From Pseudobdellovibrionaceae bacterium (GTDB lineage Bacteria; Bdellovibrionota; Bdellovibrionia; Bdellovibrionales; Bdellovibrionaceae), in the NCBI GenBank assembly GCA_019637895.1, contig JAHBUU010000010.1:1-36348 (forward strand): DNA of 36,348 nucleotides, in the 5' to 3' direction. The notes beneath the pieces are model-generated. The model saw nothing but the letters and a program-made list of their open reading frames with translations, did no database searches and was not told where the DNA came from. Positions 15,845-24,873 of this stretch are shown piece by piece (position 1 is the stretch's first letter; each line of letters begins with the position of its first letter). The position numbers and the translations under genes are program-made.

Positions 15845-16232
15845 AACGGCCCAAGCGCTCCAGACATCGCTCAACATGAGGCAGATCAAGCAAACGGTCA
15901 CCTCGAGCAATATCGCGAACGCCGAAACGCCCGGCTATCACGCGCAGAAAATGGACTTCGAGGAAGCTCTGTCGAGATCCCTCGATATCGATGGTTTGCG
16001 TTCGATGAGTGCCAATCATGGCGACCACTTCAGTGTCGGTGGAAAAACTGCTCGCGTCCGTCCCGAGATTTACGACAATCCGGAAGGCGCGGTGAACAAC
16101 GACGGGAACACGGTCGATCTGGAAAAAGAGATGTCCGCGCTCTCCGAGAACGCGATCATGTACAAAGCGGCTTTGCAACTCATCAACAAAAAGATGGCGG
16201 CGCTCAAATACGCGGCCTCCGAAGGTCGGTAA
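15828..16232 (+). CDS. flgB: Flagellar basal-body rod protein FlgB
   Basis: FlgB is a proximal-rod subunit exported through the flagellar type III system and polymerised in the periplasm. The N-terminus has the rod/hook motif SSNIANAETPGYHAQKMDFE, and the C-terminus is the amphipathic helix ENAIMYKAALQLINKKMAALK that pairs with it. The 134 residues are normal for the family. Its ATG lies inside the 3' end of the regulator gene in another frame, so it is probably translationally coupled. flgC follows after 10 bases. Confidence 0.95.
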   Translation: MSLFDKTAQALQTSLNMRQIKQTVTSSNIANAETPGYHAQKMDFEEALSRSLDIDGLRSMSANHGDHFSVGGKTARVRPEIYDNPEGAVNNDGNTVDLEKEMSALSENAIMYKAALQLINKKMAALKYAASEGR

Positions 16233-16242
16233 GGAGTAAGTC

Positions 16243-16686
16243 ATGGCTGATTTCATAAGCGGTCTTAGAATCAGTTCGAGCGGGATGGCGGCACAGCGGA
16301 TGCGCATGAACACCATCTCGAGCAATATCGCGAACATCAATACGACCCAGACTCCCGAGGGTGGTCCTTATCGTCGGAAAGATGTCGTTTTCGAAGCCAT
16401 GCCGGACGGCAAGAACTTCGGAGAGGTCCTTTCCACGACGGATCCCAAATACGATTTCAGACGGGTCCAGGTGACAGATGTTGTCTCGGATATGAAGGCT
16501 CCCATTTTGAAATATGAACCGGATCATCCCGATGCGAATCCAGACGGTTATGTGGCCTATCCCAACATCAATTTGATGGAGGAGATGACCAATATGATCC
16601 AAGCCAGCCGGGCTTACGAGGCTAACGTCTCGGCCATGCAGGCTTCGAAAGACATGGCGCTTTCCGCATTGGAAATTGGAAGATAA
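16243..16686 (+). CDS. flgC: Flagellar basal-body rod protein FlgC
   Basis: Proximal-rod subunit. It contains SSGMAAQRMRMNTISSNIANINTT near the N-terminus, YRRKDVVFEA, the FlgC-specific YVAYPNINLMEEMTNM, and a C-terminal ASRAYEANVSAMQASKDM helix. Its 147 residues are within the family range. A Shine-Dalgarno-like AAGGAG lies just upstream of the ATG. Order flgB-flgC-fliE is the classical rod gene order. Confidence 0.97.
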   Translation: MADFISGLRISSSGMAAQRMRMNTISSNIANINTTQTPEGGPYRRKDVVFEAMPDGKNFGEVLSTTDPKYDFRRVQVTDVVSDMKAPILKYEPDHPDANPDGYVAYPNINLMEEMTNMIQASRAYEANVSAMQASKDMALSALEIGR

Positions 16687-16709
16687 AATAAAACGAAGAG
16701 GGTGATGCC

Positions 16710-17057
16710 ATGGACGGTTTCACGGTCACAAATGCGAATAAGTTCCTGCAGACCGGATCGATGTCGGATGCGAAATCTTTGAAGATTGAGCAACCGTCGA
16801 TATCCGGTATTTCAGGAAAAAACGATTCCGTCGTCGGAGCTAACTTCGCGGACACTCTCAAGACAGCGATCGACAAGGTCAATGACCTTCAAAAAGCTTC
16901 GGATAAAGGCATGCAGGATCTCGCCACGGGACGGACTGACAACGTCGCCGACGTGATGATCGCCGCTGAAAAAGCGGACATCGCTTTGCGTGTCATGGTC
17001 CAAGTCCGGAACAAAGTGATCGACGCTTACAATGAAATCATGAAGATGCAGGTTTAA
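16710..17057 (+). CDS. fliE: Flagellar hook-basal body complex protein FliE
   Basis: FliE joins the MS ring to the rod. The 115-residue product has a variable N-terminus and then the family core: FADTLKTAIDKVNDLQKASDK, LATGRTDNVADVMIAAEKADIALRVMVQVRNKVIDAYNEIMKM. It lies between flgC and fliF, 12 bases before the latter. An AAGAGGGTG stretch before the ATG is a plausible ribosome-binding site. Confidence 0.96.
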   Translation: MDGFTVTNANKFLQTGSMSDAKSLKIEQPSISGISGKNDSVVGANFADTLKTAIDKVNDLQKASDKGMQDLATGRTDNVADVMIAAEKADIALRVMVQVRNKVIDAYNEIMKMQV

Positions 17058-17069
17058 CGGGGGGAATTC

Positions 17070-18722
17070 GTGAATAAAATTATCGGCGGTCTGGTTGTTC
17101 AGTTCCGCGAATTTTTTAAGAACTTAGGTCCCACCAAGCGACTGTCCGTTGTTGCTGTGACTTTGATCGCCGTTGCTGCATTGGTGATCATGGTGCTCAT
17201 GTCTTCGGGTCGTGACTATGCTCCGCTGTTCACGAACGTGCAGCCGGATCAGGTTTCCATGATGGTCGCCAAGCTGAACGAGAAAAACGTTCCGTTTCAG
17301 CTTCGTGATTCAGGAAAAACCATCGCGGTTCCAAAGGACCTTCTGTATAGCACGCAGATGACTTTGATGTCCGAGATCGGCGGTCCGAAAATGGGCAGCA
17401 TCGGTCTGGAGATCTTCGACAAACAAGACTTTGGCGTGAATTCCTATGTTCAGAAAATCAACTATCAGCGTGCCCTTCAGGGTGAGTTGATGAGAGCGAT
17501 CAACACTTTGACCGCAGTTAAGCAGTCGAAGGTGATTTTGGCCCTTCCGAACAAAAAGACCTTCTTGGAAGAAGGCGGTCAGGCTTCGGCTTCCGTCGTC
17601 TTGGAACTTCGTCAAGGCAAAGAGCTGACTGGTGATCAGATCCGTGGGATTCGATTCCTTGTGGCGAACGCCGTCGAGGGTCTCGATTCCGATCGTGTGA
17701 CGGTTCTGGATGAGCGTGGAAAGATTTTGAGCCGTCAGACCAATGGTGCGACGGCCGGTTCCGATGAGTTCCTCGAACTCAAAGGCAAGATTGAACGTGA
17801 CCTCGAAGGCCGGATCGAAGCGATCCTGTCCAAAGCTGTCGGTCATGCGAAAGTGGTGGCAAAGGTTGATGCCACCTTGAACCAGCGAGTGATTTCCTCT
17901 GTCGAAGAGACCGTCGATCCGGATCGCACCGCGATCCGCAGTCAACAGTCCGAAGAGGAGTCCTTGGATGGGTCGCGCACGAACCCTTCTGGTGTTCCCG
18001 GATCGCGGGCAAATATTCCCGGAGCCGAAGACAACGCCGGTCAGGTCGGTTTCAAGCAGGACGTCAAACGTGAGATCAAGACGACGAATTTCGACGTTCC
18101 AAAAACTGTTCGTAATATCCGCGAAGGTGCGGGTGGCATTGAGCGCTTGAGTGTCGCGGTTCTCGTTGATGGAGCTCATCAAAACATCACGAATGCTGAC
18201 GGGAGCATCACCGGCAAATGGTCGCCACGCACAGCTGAAGAACTCAAAAAGTACGAAGATCTGGTTCGTAATGCCATCGGCTTCAAGGCCGATCGCGGCG
18301 ATTCCGTGAAGATCGAGAACATCCAGTTCCAGCCTGAGGATTTTTCCGAGGCCGAGCGTCTTCTCACCACTCTTGAGCGTCGCAAACTGCTGCACGCCCT
18401 GTTCAAGTGGGCTTTGCTGGGCTTCTCGCTGGCCTTGTTCTTCTTCATCGTTGTTCGTCCCTTCATGCAATGGATTACCGATAGCTTCCAGGATTCCGTC
18501 GAGGAAATGCTTCCTCGCACGATCGAAGAGCTCGAAGAACTTCAGTCGGTGGACAATACCCTCCCTGGGATGTCGGCGGCTTTGCCGGTCTTGCAGGAGT
18601 CGGTGGATCCGGAAAAGGCAGAAGCAGAACTCCTCAAGGACCGCATCATGGGTCTTATGCAGCGTGATGAAGAAAAGGCCTCGAATGCATTCGGCATGTG
18701 GCTCGTTAGAAAGGATCCGTAA
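17070..18722 (+). CDS. fliF: Flagellar MS-ring protein FliF
   Basis: FliF forms the inner-membrane MS ring that houses the export gate. At 550 residues it has a first membrane helix at about 24-45 (LSVVAVTLIAVAALVIMVLM) and periplasmic ring-building domains containing YAPLFTNVQPDQ, FGVNSYVQKINYQRALQGEL and ASVVLELRQGKELTGDQI. A second membrane helix is near 447-467 (WALLGFSLALFFFIVVRPF). The cytoplasmic C-terminal peptide, ending MWLVRKDP, is where FliG binds. It starts with GTG at 17070 after a GGGGGG-rich ribosome-binding site. fliG begins at the next base after the stop. Confidence 0.97.
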   Translation: MNKIIGGLVVQFREFFKNLGPTKRLSVVAVTLIAVAALVIMVLMSSGRDYAPLFTNVQPDQVSMMVAKLNEKNVPFQLRDSGKTIAVPKDLLYSTQMTLMSEIGGPKMGSIGLEIFDKQDFGVNSYVQKINYQRALQGELMRAINTLTAVKQSKVILALPNKKTFLEEGGQASASVVLELRQGKELTGDQIRGIRFLVANAVEGLDSDRVTVLDERGKILSRQTNGATAGSDEFLELKGKIERDLEGRIEAILSKAVGHAKVVAKVDATLNQRVISSVEETVDPDRTAIRSQQSEEESLDGSRTNPSGVPGSRANIPGAEDNAGQVGFKQDVKREIKTTNFDVPKTVRNIREGAGGIERLSVAVLVDGAHQNITNADGSITGKWSPRTAEELKKYEDLVRNAIGFKADRGDSVKIENIQFQPEDFSEAERLLTTLERRKLLHALFKWALLGFSLALFFFIVVRPFMQWITDSFQDSVEEMLPRTIEELEELQSVDNTLPGMSAALPVLQESVDPEKAEAELLKDRIMGLMQRDEEKASNAFGMWLVRKDP

Positions 18723-19754
18723 ATGAAGATCTTCAAAGTCGAGAACGTCGAATACGAGGCGCTCAAAGGTTTTGAGAAAGCTGCTATCCTGGTGAACTAC
18801 CTGGGAAAAGACGCCCTGAAGACCTTCCTGAAAAACATGGAGGACGGGGATATCCGCAAGCTCATCAACATCATGAGCAAGTACCGCGTCGTTCCCGTGC
18901 ACGTGACGAAGCGCGTGCTCGAAGAGTTTTACGAGATGATCAGTGAAACCGAAGAGTACATCTTTTCGGAGCAGGTCTCCCACAAGGATTCCATCGTGGA
19001 TGCTCTCGGTGAAGAGCGCGCTCGGGGGATCCTGGGCGGTTTGAACATCACTTCCGGTGCCCGGTCTTTGGAATCCCTCGAGATGGTGGATGCGAAGTCG
19101 TTGGCGACCTTCTTGGTGAACGAACATCCACAGACTGTCGCCGTGATTCTGGCGCACTTGGAGCCTGAGAAAAAAGGCGAGGTTCTGAAGCGTCTGCCAG
19201 AGTCCTTGCAGGCAGAAGTCGTCCTCCGGATGGCCAATTTGGAACACGTCGATCCAGAGTTGATCGTCGAGATCGACAAGGTTCTCCGGAACCAGTTGTC
19301 GAATACGGCAACCATGGATCAAGCGACTCTGGGCGGTGTTCAGCCGGTTGCAGAGATGCTCAACGTCATGGACAAGAATACCGAGACCAGCATCATGTCG
19401 CGCCTCGAAGAGAAAGATCCTTTGCTGGCGGAAGAAATCCGCAAGCTGATGTTCGTCTTCGAAGACATCGCAAAAATCGACGATCGCGGGATTCAGGCTC
19501 TTCTCAAGGAAATTCCGAACGAGAAGTTGCTCTTGGCTCTCAAGACAGCGAACGACGATATCAAAAACAAAGTCTTCAAGAATATTTCCCAGCGTGCGGC
19601 GGAAATGCTGCGCGAGGACCTCGGGAACATGGGACCATCTCGTCTGTCCGACGTCGAGTCGGCGCAGCAGGAGATCGTCAATGCGGCCCGACGTCTCGAA
19701 GCCGAAGGAAAGATCTTGATCGCGAGAGGCGGTTCGGAAGATGCCATGGTCTAA
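18723..19754 (+). CDS. fliG: Flagellar motor switch protein FliG
   Basis: FliG is the rotor protein that couples FliF to the C ring and interacts with the stator. Of 343 residues, the N-terminal part binds FliF (GFEKAAILVNYLGKDALKTF), the middle domain has EHPQTVAVILAHLEP, and the C-terminal domain has the charged torque helix region (NDDIKNKVFKNISQRAAEMLREDL) followed by GPSRLSDVESAQQEIV. These charged positions match those that meet the stator in characterised FliG proteins. It overlaps fliH by 14 bases. Confidence 0.97.
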   Translation: MKIFKVENVEYEALKGFEKAAILVNYLGKDALKTFLKNMEDGDIRKLINIMSKYRVVPVHVTKRVLEEFYEMISETEEYIFSEQVSHKDSIVDALGEERARGILGGLNITSGARSLESLEMVDAKSLATFLVNEHPQTVAVILAHLEPEKKGEVLKRLPESLQAEVVLRMANLEHVDPELIVEIDKVLRNQLSNTATMDQATLGGVQPVAEMLNVMDKNTETSIMSRLEEKDPLLAEEIRKLMFVFEDIAKIDDRGIQALLKEIPNEKLLLALKTANDDIKNKVFKNISQRAAEMLREDLGNMGPSRLSDVESAQQEIVNAARRLEAEGKILIARGGSEDAMV

Positions 19755-20511
19755 ATCTTATCTGCCGAAAGAGATCGCGAGCGAGAAGGTGCTGGAGTTC
19801 GTTCCCCAGAAGATTGATCTGGGGACTCCGGAAACCGCGAAGCAGTACGTTCAACGGAAACCGGGTTCGGATTTCCGCATGAACGAGCAGGTTCAGATCC
19901 ATACCGGCGTCGATCAGATTGAAAAGGCTTCCGATGAAGAGCGCAGCGAGCGTCGTGCTCTCGAGATGATGGCCGAGATGCAGGAAAACGCCTATCAAGA
20001 GGCCTATCAGTTGGGCCTTGATGACGGTCGTAAAAAGGCTTTCGACGAAAACTCGTTGATGATCGAGAAAAAGATGGGCGAGTTGGACGATCTGTTAAAA
20101 CGGATCGCCACCATGAAAGAGCAAATCCTGTCGCAGAACGAAACCCACATGGTGAAGCTGCTTTTCCATATGGCCGCAAGAGTGGCGATGAAAGAGCTGT
20201 CACAGGACGAAAAGTCCATCGTGGATGTCATTCGCAGCGCGGTTTCTCTGGCGCAAGAAGAAGAGGACGTTCGGATCCAACTGAGCCCCGATCAGATCGA
20301 CTTTATTGAAACTCTTAAAAAACAAACGGGTCGTGAGATCGAGTTTCTGAAAAAGATCCGCTTTGAGCCGAATCCTGAAATTCAACCCGGCGGCTGTGTT
20401 GTCGAGACGAACTACGGTGAGATCGACTCAAGGGTTGAAACTCGCATCGCACAAATTTGGGATTCCATCGTTGATACTCTTCCACGCGTGAAGGATCGGA
20501 TCACCGGATAA
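19741..20511 (+). CDS. fliH: Flagellar export apparatus stator protein FliH
   Basis: FliH is the peripheral stalk that binds and regulates the export ATPase FliI. The 256-residue chain has a long charged helical middle (about 55-130), including a stretch with repeated small residues (AYQEAYQLGLDDGRKKA) as in FliH GxxxG-type helices. The C-terminal domain (about 130-250) contains VKLLFHMAARVAMKEL, IRSAVSLAQEEEDVRIQLSP and the family ending GGCVVETNYGEIDSRVETRI. Its stop overlaps the fliI start as TAATG. Confidence 0.92.
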   Translation: MPWSKSYLPKEIASEKVLEFVPQKIDLGTPETAKQYVQRKPGSDFRMNEQVQIHTGVDQIEKASDEERSERRALEMMAEMQENAYQEAYQLGLDDGRKKAFDENSLMIEKKMGELDDLLKRIATMKEQILSQNETHMVKLLFHMAARVAMKELSQDEKSIVDVIRSAVSLAQEEEDVRIQLSPDQIDFIETLKKQTGREIEFLKKIRFEPNPEIQPGGCVVETNYGEIDSRVETRIAQIWDSIVDTLPRVKDRITG

Positions 20512-21833
20512 TGGCGAATATTGACTTTGCAAAATATGACGAGCTGATTGCCTCCAGTCACTTGTCCCGGGATACGGGAAAAGTCACCGAGGTCACGGGA
20601 ATGCTGATCAAAGGCACGCTCCCTGGGGCTGCCGTTGGTAGTATTGTTCGGATCCATCCCGCCGGTGTTGAAAAGTCCTATTTGGCTGAAGTTGTCGGTT
20701 TCAAGGACAAGCACGTCCTGATGATGCCTTTGACGGAGATGCGTGGGATCGGACTAGGTTCCAAGATCATTTTGACCCGTCAGATTGCGACGGTCAGAGC
20801 TTCCGAAGAGCTTTTGGGTCGTGTGGTGGATGGCCTGGGCCGTCCTCTGGATCATGCGGGTGATCTTGAGAATTTCCGCGAAGTGCCTCTTTATAGCGAA
20901 GTCAGAAATCCGCTGAAACGTCGTCCGATTCGGGAATCCCTGGATTTGGGCGTGCGGGCGATCAACGGGTGTTTGACTGTCGGTCAGGGACAGCGGGTCG
21001 CCATCATGGCGGGTTCCGGTGTCGGTAAGTCGGTTCTTTTGGGGATGATTGCACGTTCGACCACGGCCGATGTGAATGTCATCGCCATGATCGGTGAGCG
21101 GGGCCGTGAGGTCCGCGAGTTCATTGAGAATGATCTGGGTCCTGAGGGGATGGCTCGTTCTGTCGTGGTTTGTGTGACCAGCGATCAAAGCGCTCTTTTG
21201 CGGATGCGTGGGGCCTATGTCGCCACCGCGCTGGCCGAGTACTATGCGTCTCATGGAAAAAACGTCCTCTTGATGATGGATTCGGTGACTCGGTTTGCGA
21301 TGGCACAACGAGAAATCGGATTGTCCACAGGCGAGCCGCCGTCTTCGAAGGGTTATACTCCAAGCGTCTTCGGAATGTTGCCGAAGCTTCTGGAGCGTGC
21401 CGGATCTTTTGAAGGCGAAGGCAGCATCACGGGTCTTTACACCACTCTCGTCGAAGGTGATGACATGAACGATCCCATTGGGGACTCCGTTCGTTCCATC
21501 GTCGATGGTCACATCGTTTTGAGTCGGGCCTTGGCGCAAAAAGGTCACTTCCCTGCGATCGACGTTTTGCAGAGTGCAAGCCGGGTGATGAAAGCGGTTT
21601 CAAAGCCCGATCAAGTCAAGCTCGCTCAAAAGCTGCGTGAAACATTGGCGACCTACAAAGATGCCGAGGATCTCATCAATATCGGCGCTTACAAGCCAGG
21701 GTCGAATCCCAAAATCGACCGGGCCGTCAAGATCATCGATCAGGTGAACGAGTTCCTGCGCCAGGCGGTCGAAGACCCGACGGACATGGCGACGACTCAG
21801 AAATGGATGCAACAGATTCTGGCCGGAAGTTAA
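20511..21833 (+). CDS. fliI: Flagellum-specific export ATPase FliI
   Basis: FliI is a hexameric F1-beta-like ATPase that powers or primes export of flagellar substrates. Walker A is GSGVGKS after GQRVAIMA, Walker B is NVLLMMDSVTRFAMAQREIG, and family landmarks include ERGREVREFIENDLG, PSSKGYTPSVF and LVEGDDMNDPIGDSVRSIVDGHIVLSR. The 440 residues are normal. FliH precedes it with overlap and FliJ follows 12 bases later, so the whole ATPase complex is encoded together. Confidence 0.98.
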   Translation: MANIDFAKYDELIASSHLSRDTGKVTEVTGMLIKGTLPGAAVGSIVRIHPAGVEKSYLAEVVGFKDKHVLMMPLTEMRGIGLGSKIILTRQIATVRASEELLGRVVDGLGRPLDHAGDLENFREVPLYSEVRNPLKRRPIRESLDLGVRAINGCLTVGQGQRVAIMAGSGVGKSVLLGMIARSTTADVNVIAMIGERGREVREFIENDLGPEGMARSVVVCVTSDQSALLRMRGAYVATALAEYYASHGKNVLLMMDSVTRFAMAQREIGLSTGEPPSSKGYTPSVFGMLPKLLERAGSFEGEGSITGLYTTLVEGDDMNDPIGDSVRSIVDGHIVLSRALAQKGHFPAIDVLQSASRVMKAVSKPDQVKLAQKLRETLATYKDAEDLINIGAYKPGSNPKIDRAVKIIDQVNEFLRQAVEDPTDMATTQKWMQQILAGS

Positions 21834-21845
21834 GGAGCCTCGAAG

Positions 21846-22298
21846 ATGAAGTTCAAATTTCCTCTTCAGAAAGTGCTCGATCACCGCATCGTCATGCAGA
21901 ATATCGCGCAAAAAGATTTCCAAGATGCCCAGGCTATTTTGCTGGAACAAGAAGGCGTCTTGCGAAAAATGATCGGCGACCTCAAAGAGGCTCGCGAAGA
22001 GGCGGGGGCTTTGGCCCTGAAAACCGCGCCAGATGCGCCTGGCCGGTGGAAACAAATACACGAATTCACCATTTTGCAGGATCGCAGGATCGAAATGCAG
22101 AGGGCTAAGGTCCGGGATGCCGAGAAATTGGTCGAGGATAAACGGGATATTTTGCGGCAGAAAGCCATTGATTCTAAAATGATGGAAAGGCTCAAAGAAC
22201 GTCGCCGTGAGCAATTCATCGAAGAGATGAAGGCCACCGAACAAAAAGACGTCGATGAGCTCAACATCTTGCGCTTTGAATCCAAGGACGGAGAATGA
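21846..22298 (+). CDS. fliJ: Flagellar export chaperone/stalk protein FliJ
   Basis: FliJ is a small antiparallel coiled coil that inserts into the FliI ring and helps couple ATP hydrolysis and proton-driven export. The 150-residue product is almost wholly helical and highly charged. It begins MKFKFPLQKVLDHR, the typical FliJ start, and has a conserved MMERLKERRREQFIEEMKATEQKDVDEL C-terminal helix. Identification rests on the N-terminal pattern, length and position after fliI. A GGAGCC ribosome-binding site precedes the ATG. It overlaps the following gene as ATGA. Confidence 0.9.
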   Translation: MKFKFPLQKVLDHRIVMQNIAQKDFQDAQAILLEQEGVLRKMIGDLKEAREEAGALALKTAPDAPGRWKQIHEFTILQDRRIEMQRAKVRDAEKLVEDKRDILRQKAIDSKMMERLKERRREQFIEEMKATEQKDVDELNILRFESKDGE

Positions 22299-23086
22299 AG
22301 AGCAATTACGATCAGTTTTTTAAGAACGCTCGCAAGGCTGCCCAAGGCGGAAAGCCGCAGGCGTCGTCTCCGAAAAAGTTCTCGATGAAAGAACCCTCTT
22401 CGTCGCGTTTCCAGATGACGGAAGCTCAGATCGAAGAACGTTTGAAAAGCAAAGCAGGCGTCCCCAAACGTCGTCGCAAGAAATCAACGCCATGGTCGTT
22501 GATCATTTTCTCGATGATCGGTCTGGCGATCGCCGGTGCGGGCATGATGCACTCTGAAAAACTCGAATTCATCCTCAAGAATATCGAAATCTCTTTCATG
22601 GGTGGAACCGCCATGGCGGAAACTCCGGCCGTCACGAAAGAGGCCGCTCCGGCAGCAGAGGCCGCTCCCGCCGTTGCCAGACAGCCGTCTTCCTCGGATC
22701 TTGATCATCTGTCTAAGCTCACTGATCGTCAGAAAGAGTTGGATGCACGGGCCGAGGAATTGGCCCGGCAGGAGATGGAACTTGGGAAGATGAAAGAAGA
22801 GCTTGAGCGCCGTCTCAAGGAACTCGAAGGGATGAGAAACCAGATTTCCGAGATCTTGGCCGAGCGTGTGAAGGTCGATGCCGAGAAAGTCGAGACCCTA
22901 GTCCAGATGTACTCGAACATGAAGCCTCCACAGGCGGCAAAGATCTTCGAGTCCTTGGACGAGGATTTGGCGGTCGAGCTCTTGAGCCGTATGAAAAAGA
23001 AGAGCGCAGCTGATATCATGAACCTGTTGCCTGCGGAAAAGGCTCAAATCTTTTCTGAAAGGTATGCGGGATACAAACGCAAGTAA
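22295..23086 (+). CDS. MotE-like membrane protein with MgtE-N-type domain
   Basis: A 263-residue protein with a basic cytoplasmic N-terminus (residues 1-65), one membrane helix at about 66-85 (PWSLIIFSMIGLAIAGAGMM), an Ala/Pro/Glu linker, and a coiled coil at about 140-205 rich in Leu and Glu. The C-terminal domain at 206-258 has YSNMKPPQAAKIFESLDEDLAVELLSRMKKKSAADIM, the signature shared by MotE, FlbB-type proteins and the MgtE N domain. MotE assists the periplasmic motility protein MotC in rhizobia, and FlbB recruits motor parts in spirochetes. Here it sits between fliJ and fliK and overlaps fliJ, so a stator- or basal-body-associated role is likely but inferred. Confidence 0.82.
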   Translation: MKSNYDQFFKNARKAAQGGKPQASSPKKFSMKEPSSSRFQMTEAQIEERLKSKAGVPKRRRKKSTPWSLIIFSMIGLAIAGAGMMHSEKLEFILKNIEISFMGGTAMAETPAVTKEAAPAAEAAPAVARQPSSSDLDHLSKLTDRQKELDARAEELARQEMELGKMKEELERRLKELEGMRNQISEILAERVKVDAEKVETLVQMYSNMKPPQAAKIFESLDEDLAVELLSRMKKKSAADIMNLLPAEKAQIFSERYAGYKRK

Positions 23087-23116
23087 CGAAACCGATTTCC
23101 AAGGAAGGAGGACGGT

Positions 23117-24850
23117 TTGATCGAAAAATTAGCGGTCGGACCCCCGATACAGGGGTTCCCCGGGACGTCTCCGCGCGATGCGCTGAGGGAGTCCGCGAGG
23201 GAAGGACGGTCTGACTCTTTCTCGAGAGCACTTGAGGAGAAAATTTCCTTAAGGAACTCGGAACCGCCAAGGGGCAAAGAACCTCCGGCGATGAGGAAAG
23301 AGATCGAAGATCGACCTTCAAAGGCGGAAGCTTCAGAGGTGCGGGAAAGACCGGGTGAGAAACGAGCGACGACGGCTCGAGAGAAAGCGATCCAGAAATT
23401 CATGGACTCCTTCGAGAGTGAATTCGGGATCCCTGCTACCAAGATGGTAGAGGCGATGGCTCTCCTCAAGCCCCAAGACCTCGATAAAGTTCCGGAAGAA
23501 ACGGCGTCGATCGTTGTCGAGAATTTGGATTTGTCGGAAGACGACGAAGCCAGAGCTCAGGCGATGTATGCATCGTTGCTCGTCGATTTGCAGCGCATCG
23601 ATCGGGTGGAGCAGCCTCCTGAGTTCATTGCTCAGAGTCCGGCGGCGACGACCCCCTTTATGCAGGAACGCTTGCAGTCGACACAGATGAAGCGGGATGC
23701 GATGAATCGATCCGTCGATCTGCTGAACAAAAACTTTTGGAAGACGGCACCGAGCGAGACGGCTTCTGAGGCCTTGGATCCAATGGCGTCGCAAGCGTTC
23801 TCGTCCGAGCGTTGGGCGATGGAAGACGGTGCGGATCTGACCGGAATGTCTTTGGCCGAGGACCTGATGGAGGGACTTCCTCCGGAGGCTGCTCAGAAAG
23901 TGGCTGATGCCCTTTCCGCAGCGGAAAAGGCTCCGACTCCCGAGAATATGCAGCGCCTGATGGACGAGATGAAAGCGGTCGCAGAGCAAAGAGAAACAAA
24001 GTCTCCTCCGGAGACGATGGCTCTGGGTGCGAAGCTGACCGAGCAGGGCTCTGAGGCGAAGGTTTCCAAGGAAGCTCTCGTGCGAACGGAGGCATCGGCC
24101 CCATCCGCTCCATCGATGCCGATGGCGAAGATGGCCTCGGCCGAGAAGTTTGGCCAAGAGAGTGGCAAAGAGGATCGCTCCTCTTCCGACGGAAATTCTT
24201 CGAAAGAGGTGGTGAAACCTCTGACCGGACAGTTGGCTCCTCTGAAAATGGAGGATGTCGCAGCGGCGTTGAAAGCCTCAGCTCCTGTTGCGGCCCCTGC
24301 GGCTGCAGCGGCGATGAGCATGACTCCGGCGGATAACGAAGCCAACGTTCGTCAGTTGATGAACCAAGCGCAGTATCTGATCAAGAAGGGCGGGGGAGAG
24401 GTCAAAGTCGAGATGACACCCGAGGGAATGGGCAAGATCCAGATGAAGGTCTTGCTTCAAGACGGCAAGGTGAACGTCCAGATGTCGACCGAAACCCACG
24501 AGGCCAAGAAGGCGATCGAAAGTTCTCTCTCTGAACTGAGATCCAGTCTTGCCGCTCAGAAGCTGTCGGTGGATCATGTAAAGATCGACGTCGTGAACGG
24601 TCCGAACACGGATAGTCAGGCGCGGAACGACACGAACATGAATCAGCAGGGACGCGACACCCGTCAGTTCTGGAATCAGTTCCAGGAGCAGTTCGGGAAT
24701 CGCGGCGCTCGTGAAGGCATGTGGGACGCTCCGAACTTGAAAGGTTATCGGCAGTTCAAGTCGCCGCAGCCATTGGAGCCTTTGGAAACCAAAGTCGCTT
24801 CGATGAGTCGCTCGGATGGCAAGGGACGTGGGATCGATCTGGTGGCTTAA
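23117..24850 (+). CDS. fliK: Flagellar hook-length control protein FliK
   Basis: FliK is secreted during hook growth and switches export specificity when the hook reaches full length. The 577-residue chain has a long low-complexity, Ala/Glu/Met-rich ruler region (about 1-410) and a conserved C-terminal Flg_hook domain at about 425-500 with GGGEVKVEMTPEGMGKIQMK, VQMSTETHEAKKAIESSL and LRSSLAAQKLSVDHVKIDV. A Gln/Asn-rich tail follows. The start is TTG 23117, backed by a strong AAGGAGG 6 to 7 bases upstream. It directly precedes flgD and flgE, its substrates and partners in hook building. Confidence 0.93.
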   Translation: MIEKLAVGPPIQGFPGTSPRDALRESAREGRSDSFSRALEEKISLRNSEPPRGKEPPAMRKEIEDRPSKAEASEVRERPGEKRATTAREKAIQKFMDSFESEFGIPATKMVEAMALLKPQDLDKVPEETASIVVENLDLSEDDEARAQAMYASLLVDLQRIDRVEQPPEFIAQSPAATTPFMQERLQSTQMKRDAMNRSVDLLNKNFWKTAPSETASEALDPMASQAFSSERWAMEDGADLTGMSLAEDLMEGLPPEAAQKVADALSAAEKAPTPENMQRLMDEMKAVAEQRETKSPPETMALGAKLTEQGSEAKVSKEALVRTEASAPSAPSMPMAKMASAEKFGQESGKEDRSSSDGNSSKEVVKPLTGQLAPLKMEDVAAALKASAPVAAPAAAAAMSMTPADNEANVRQLMNQAQYLIKKGGGEVKVEMTPEGMGKIQMKVLLQDGKVNVQMSTETHEAKKAIESSLSELRSSLAAQKLSVDHVKIDVVNGPNTDSQARNDTNMNQQGRDTRQFWNQFQEQFGNRGAREGMWDAPNLKGYRQFKSPQPLEPLETKVASMSRSDGKGRGIDLVA

Positions 24851-24873
24851 ACGCAAGGATGCGGAGGAATTGA

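Noticed and set aside
17310-19322. 670-codon minus-strand open frame
   Set aside because: It is antisense to fliF and fliG, both of which carry complete family motifs; the translation has no recognisable domain.
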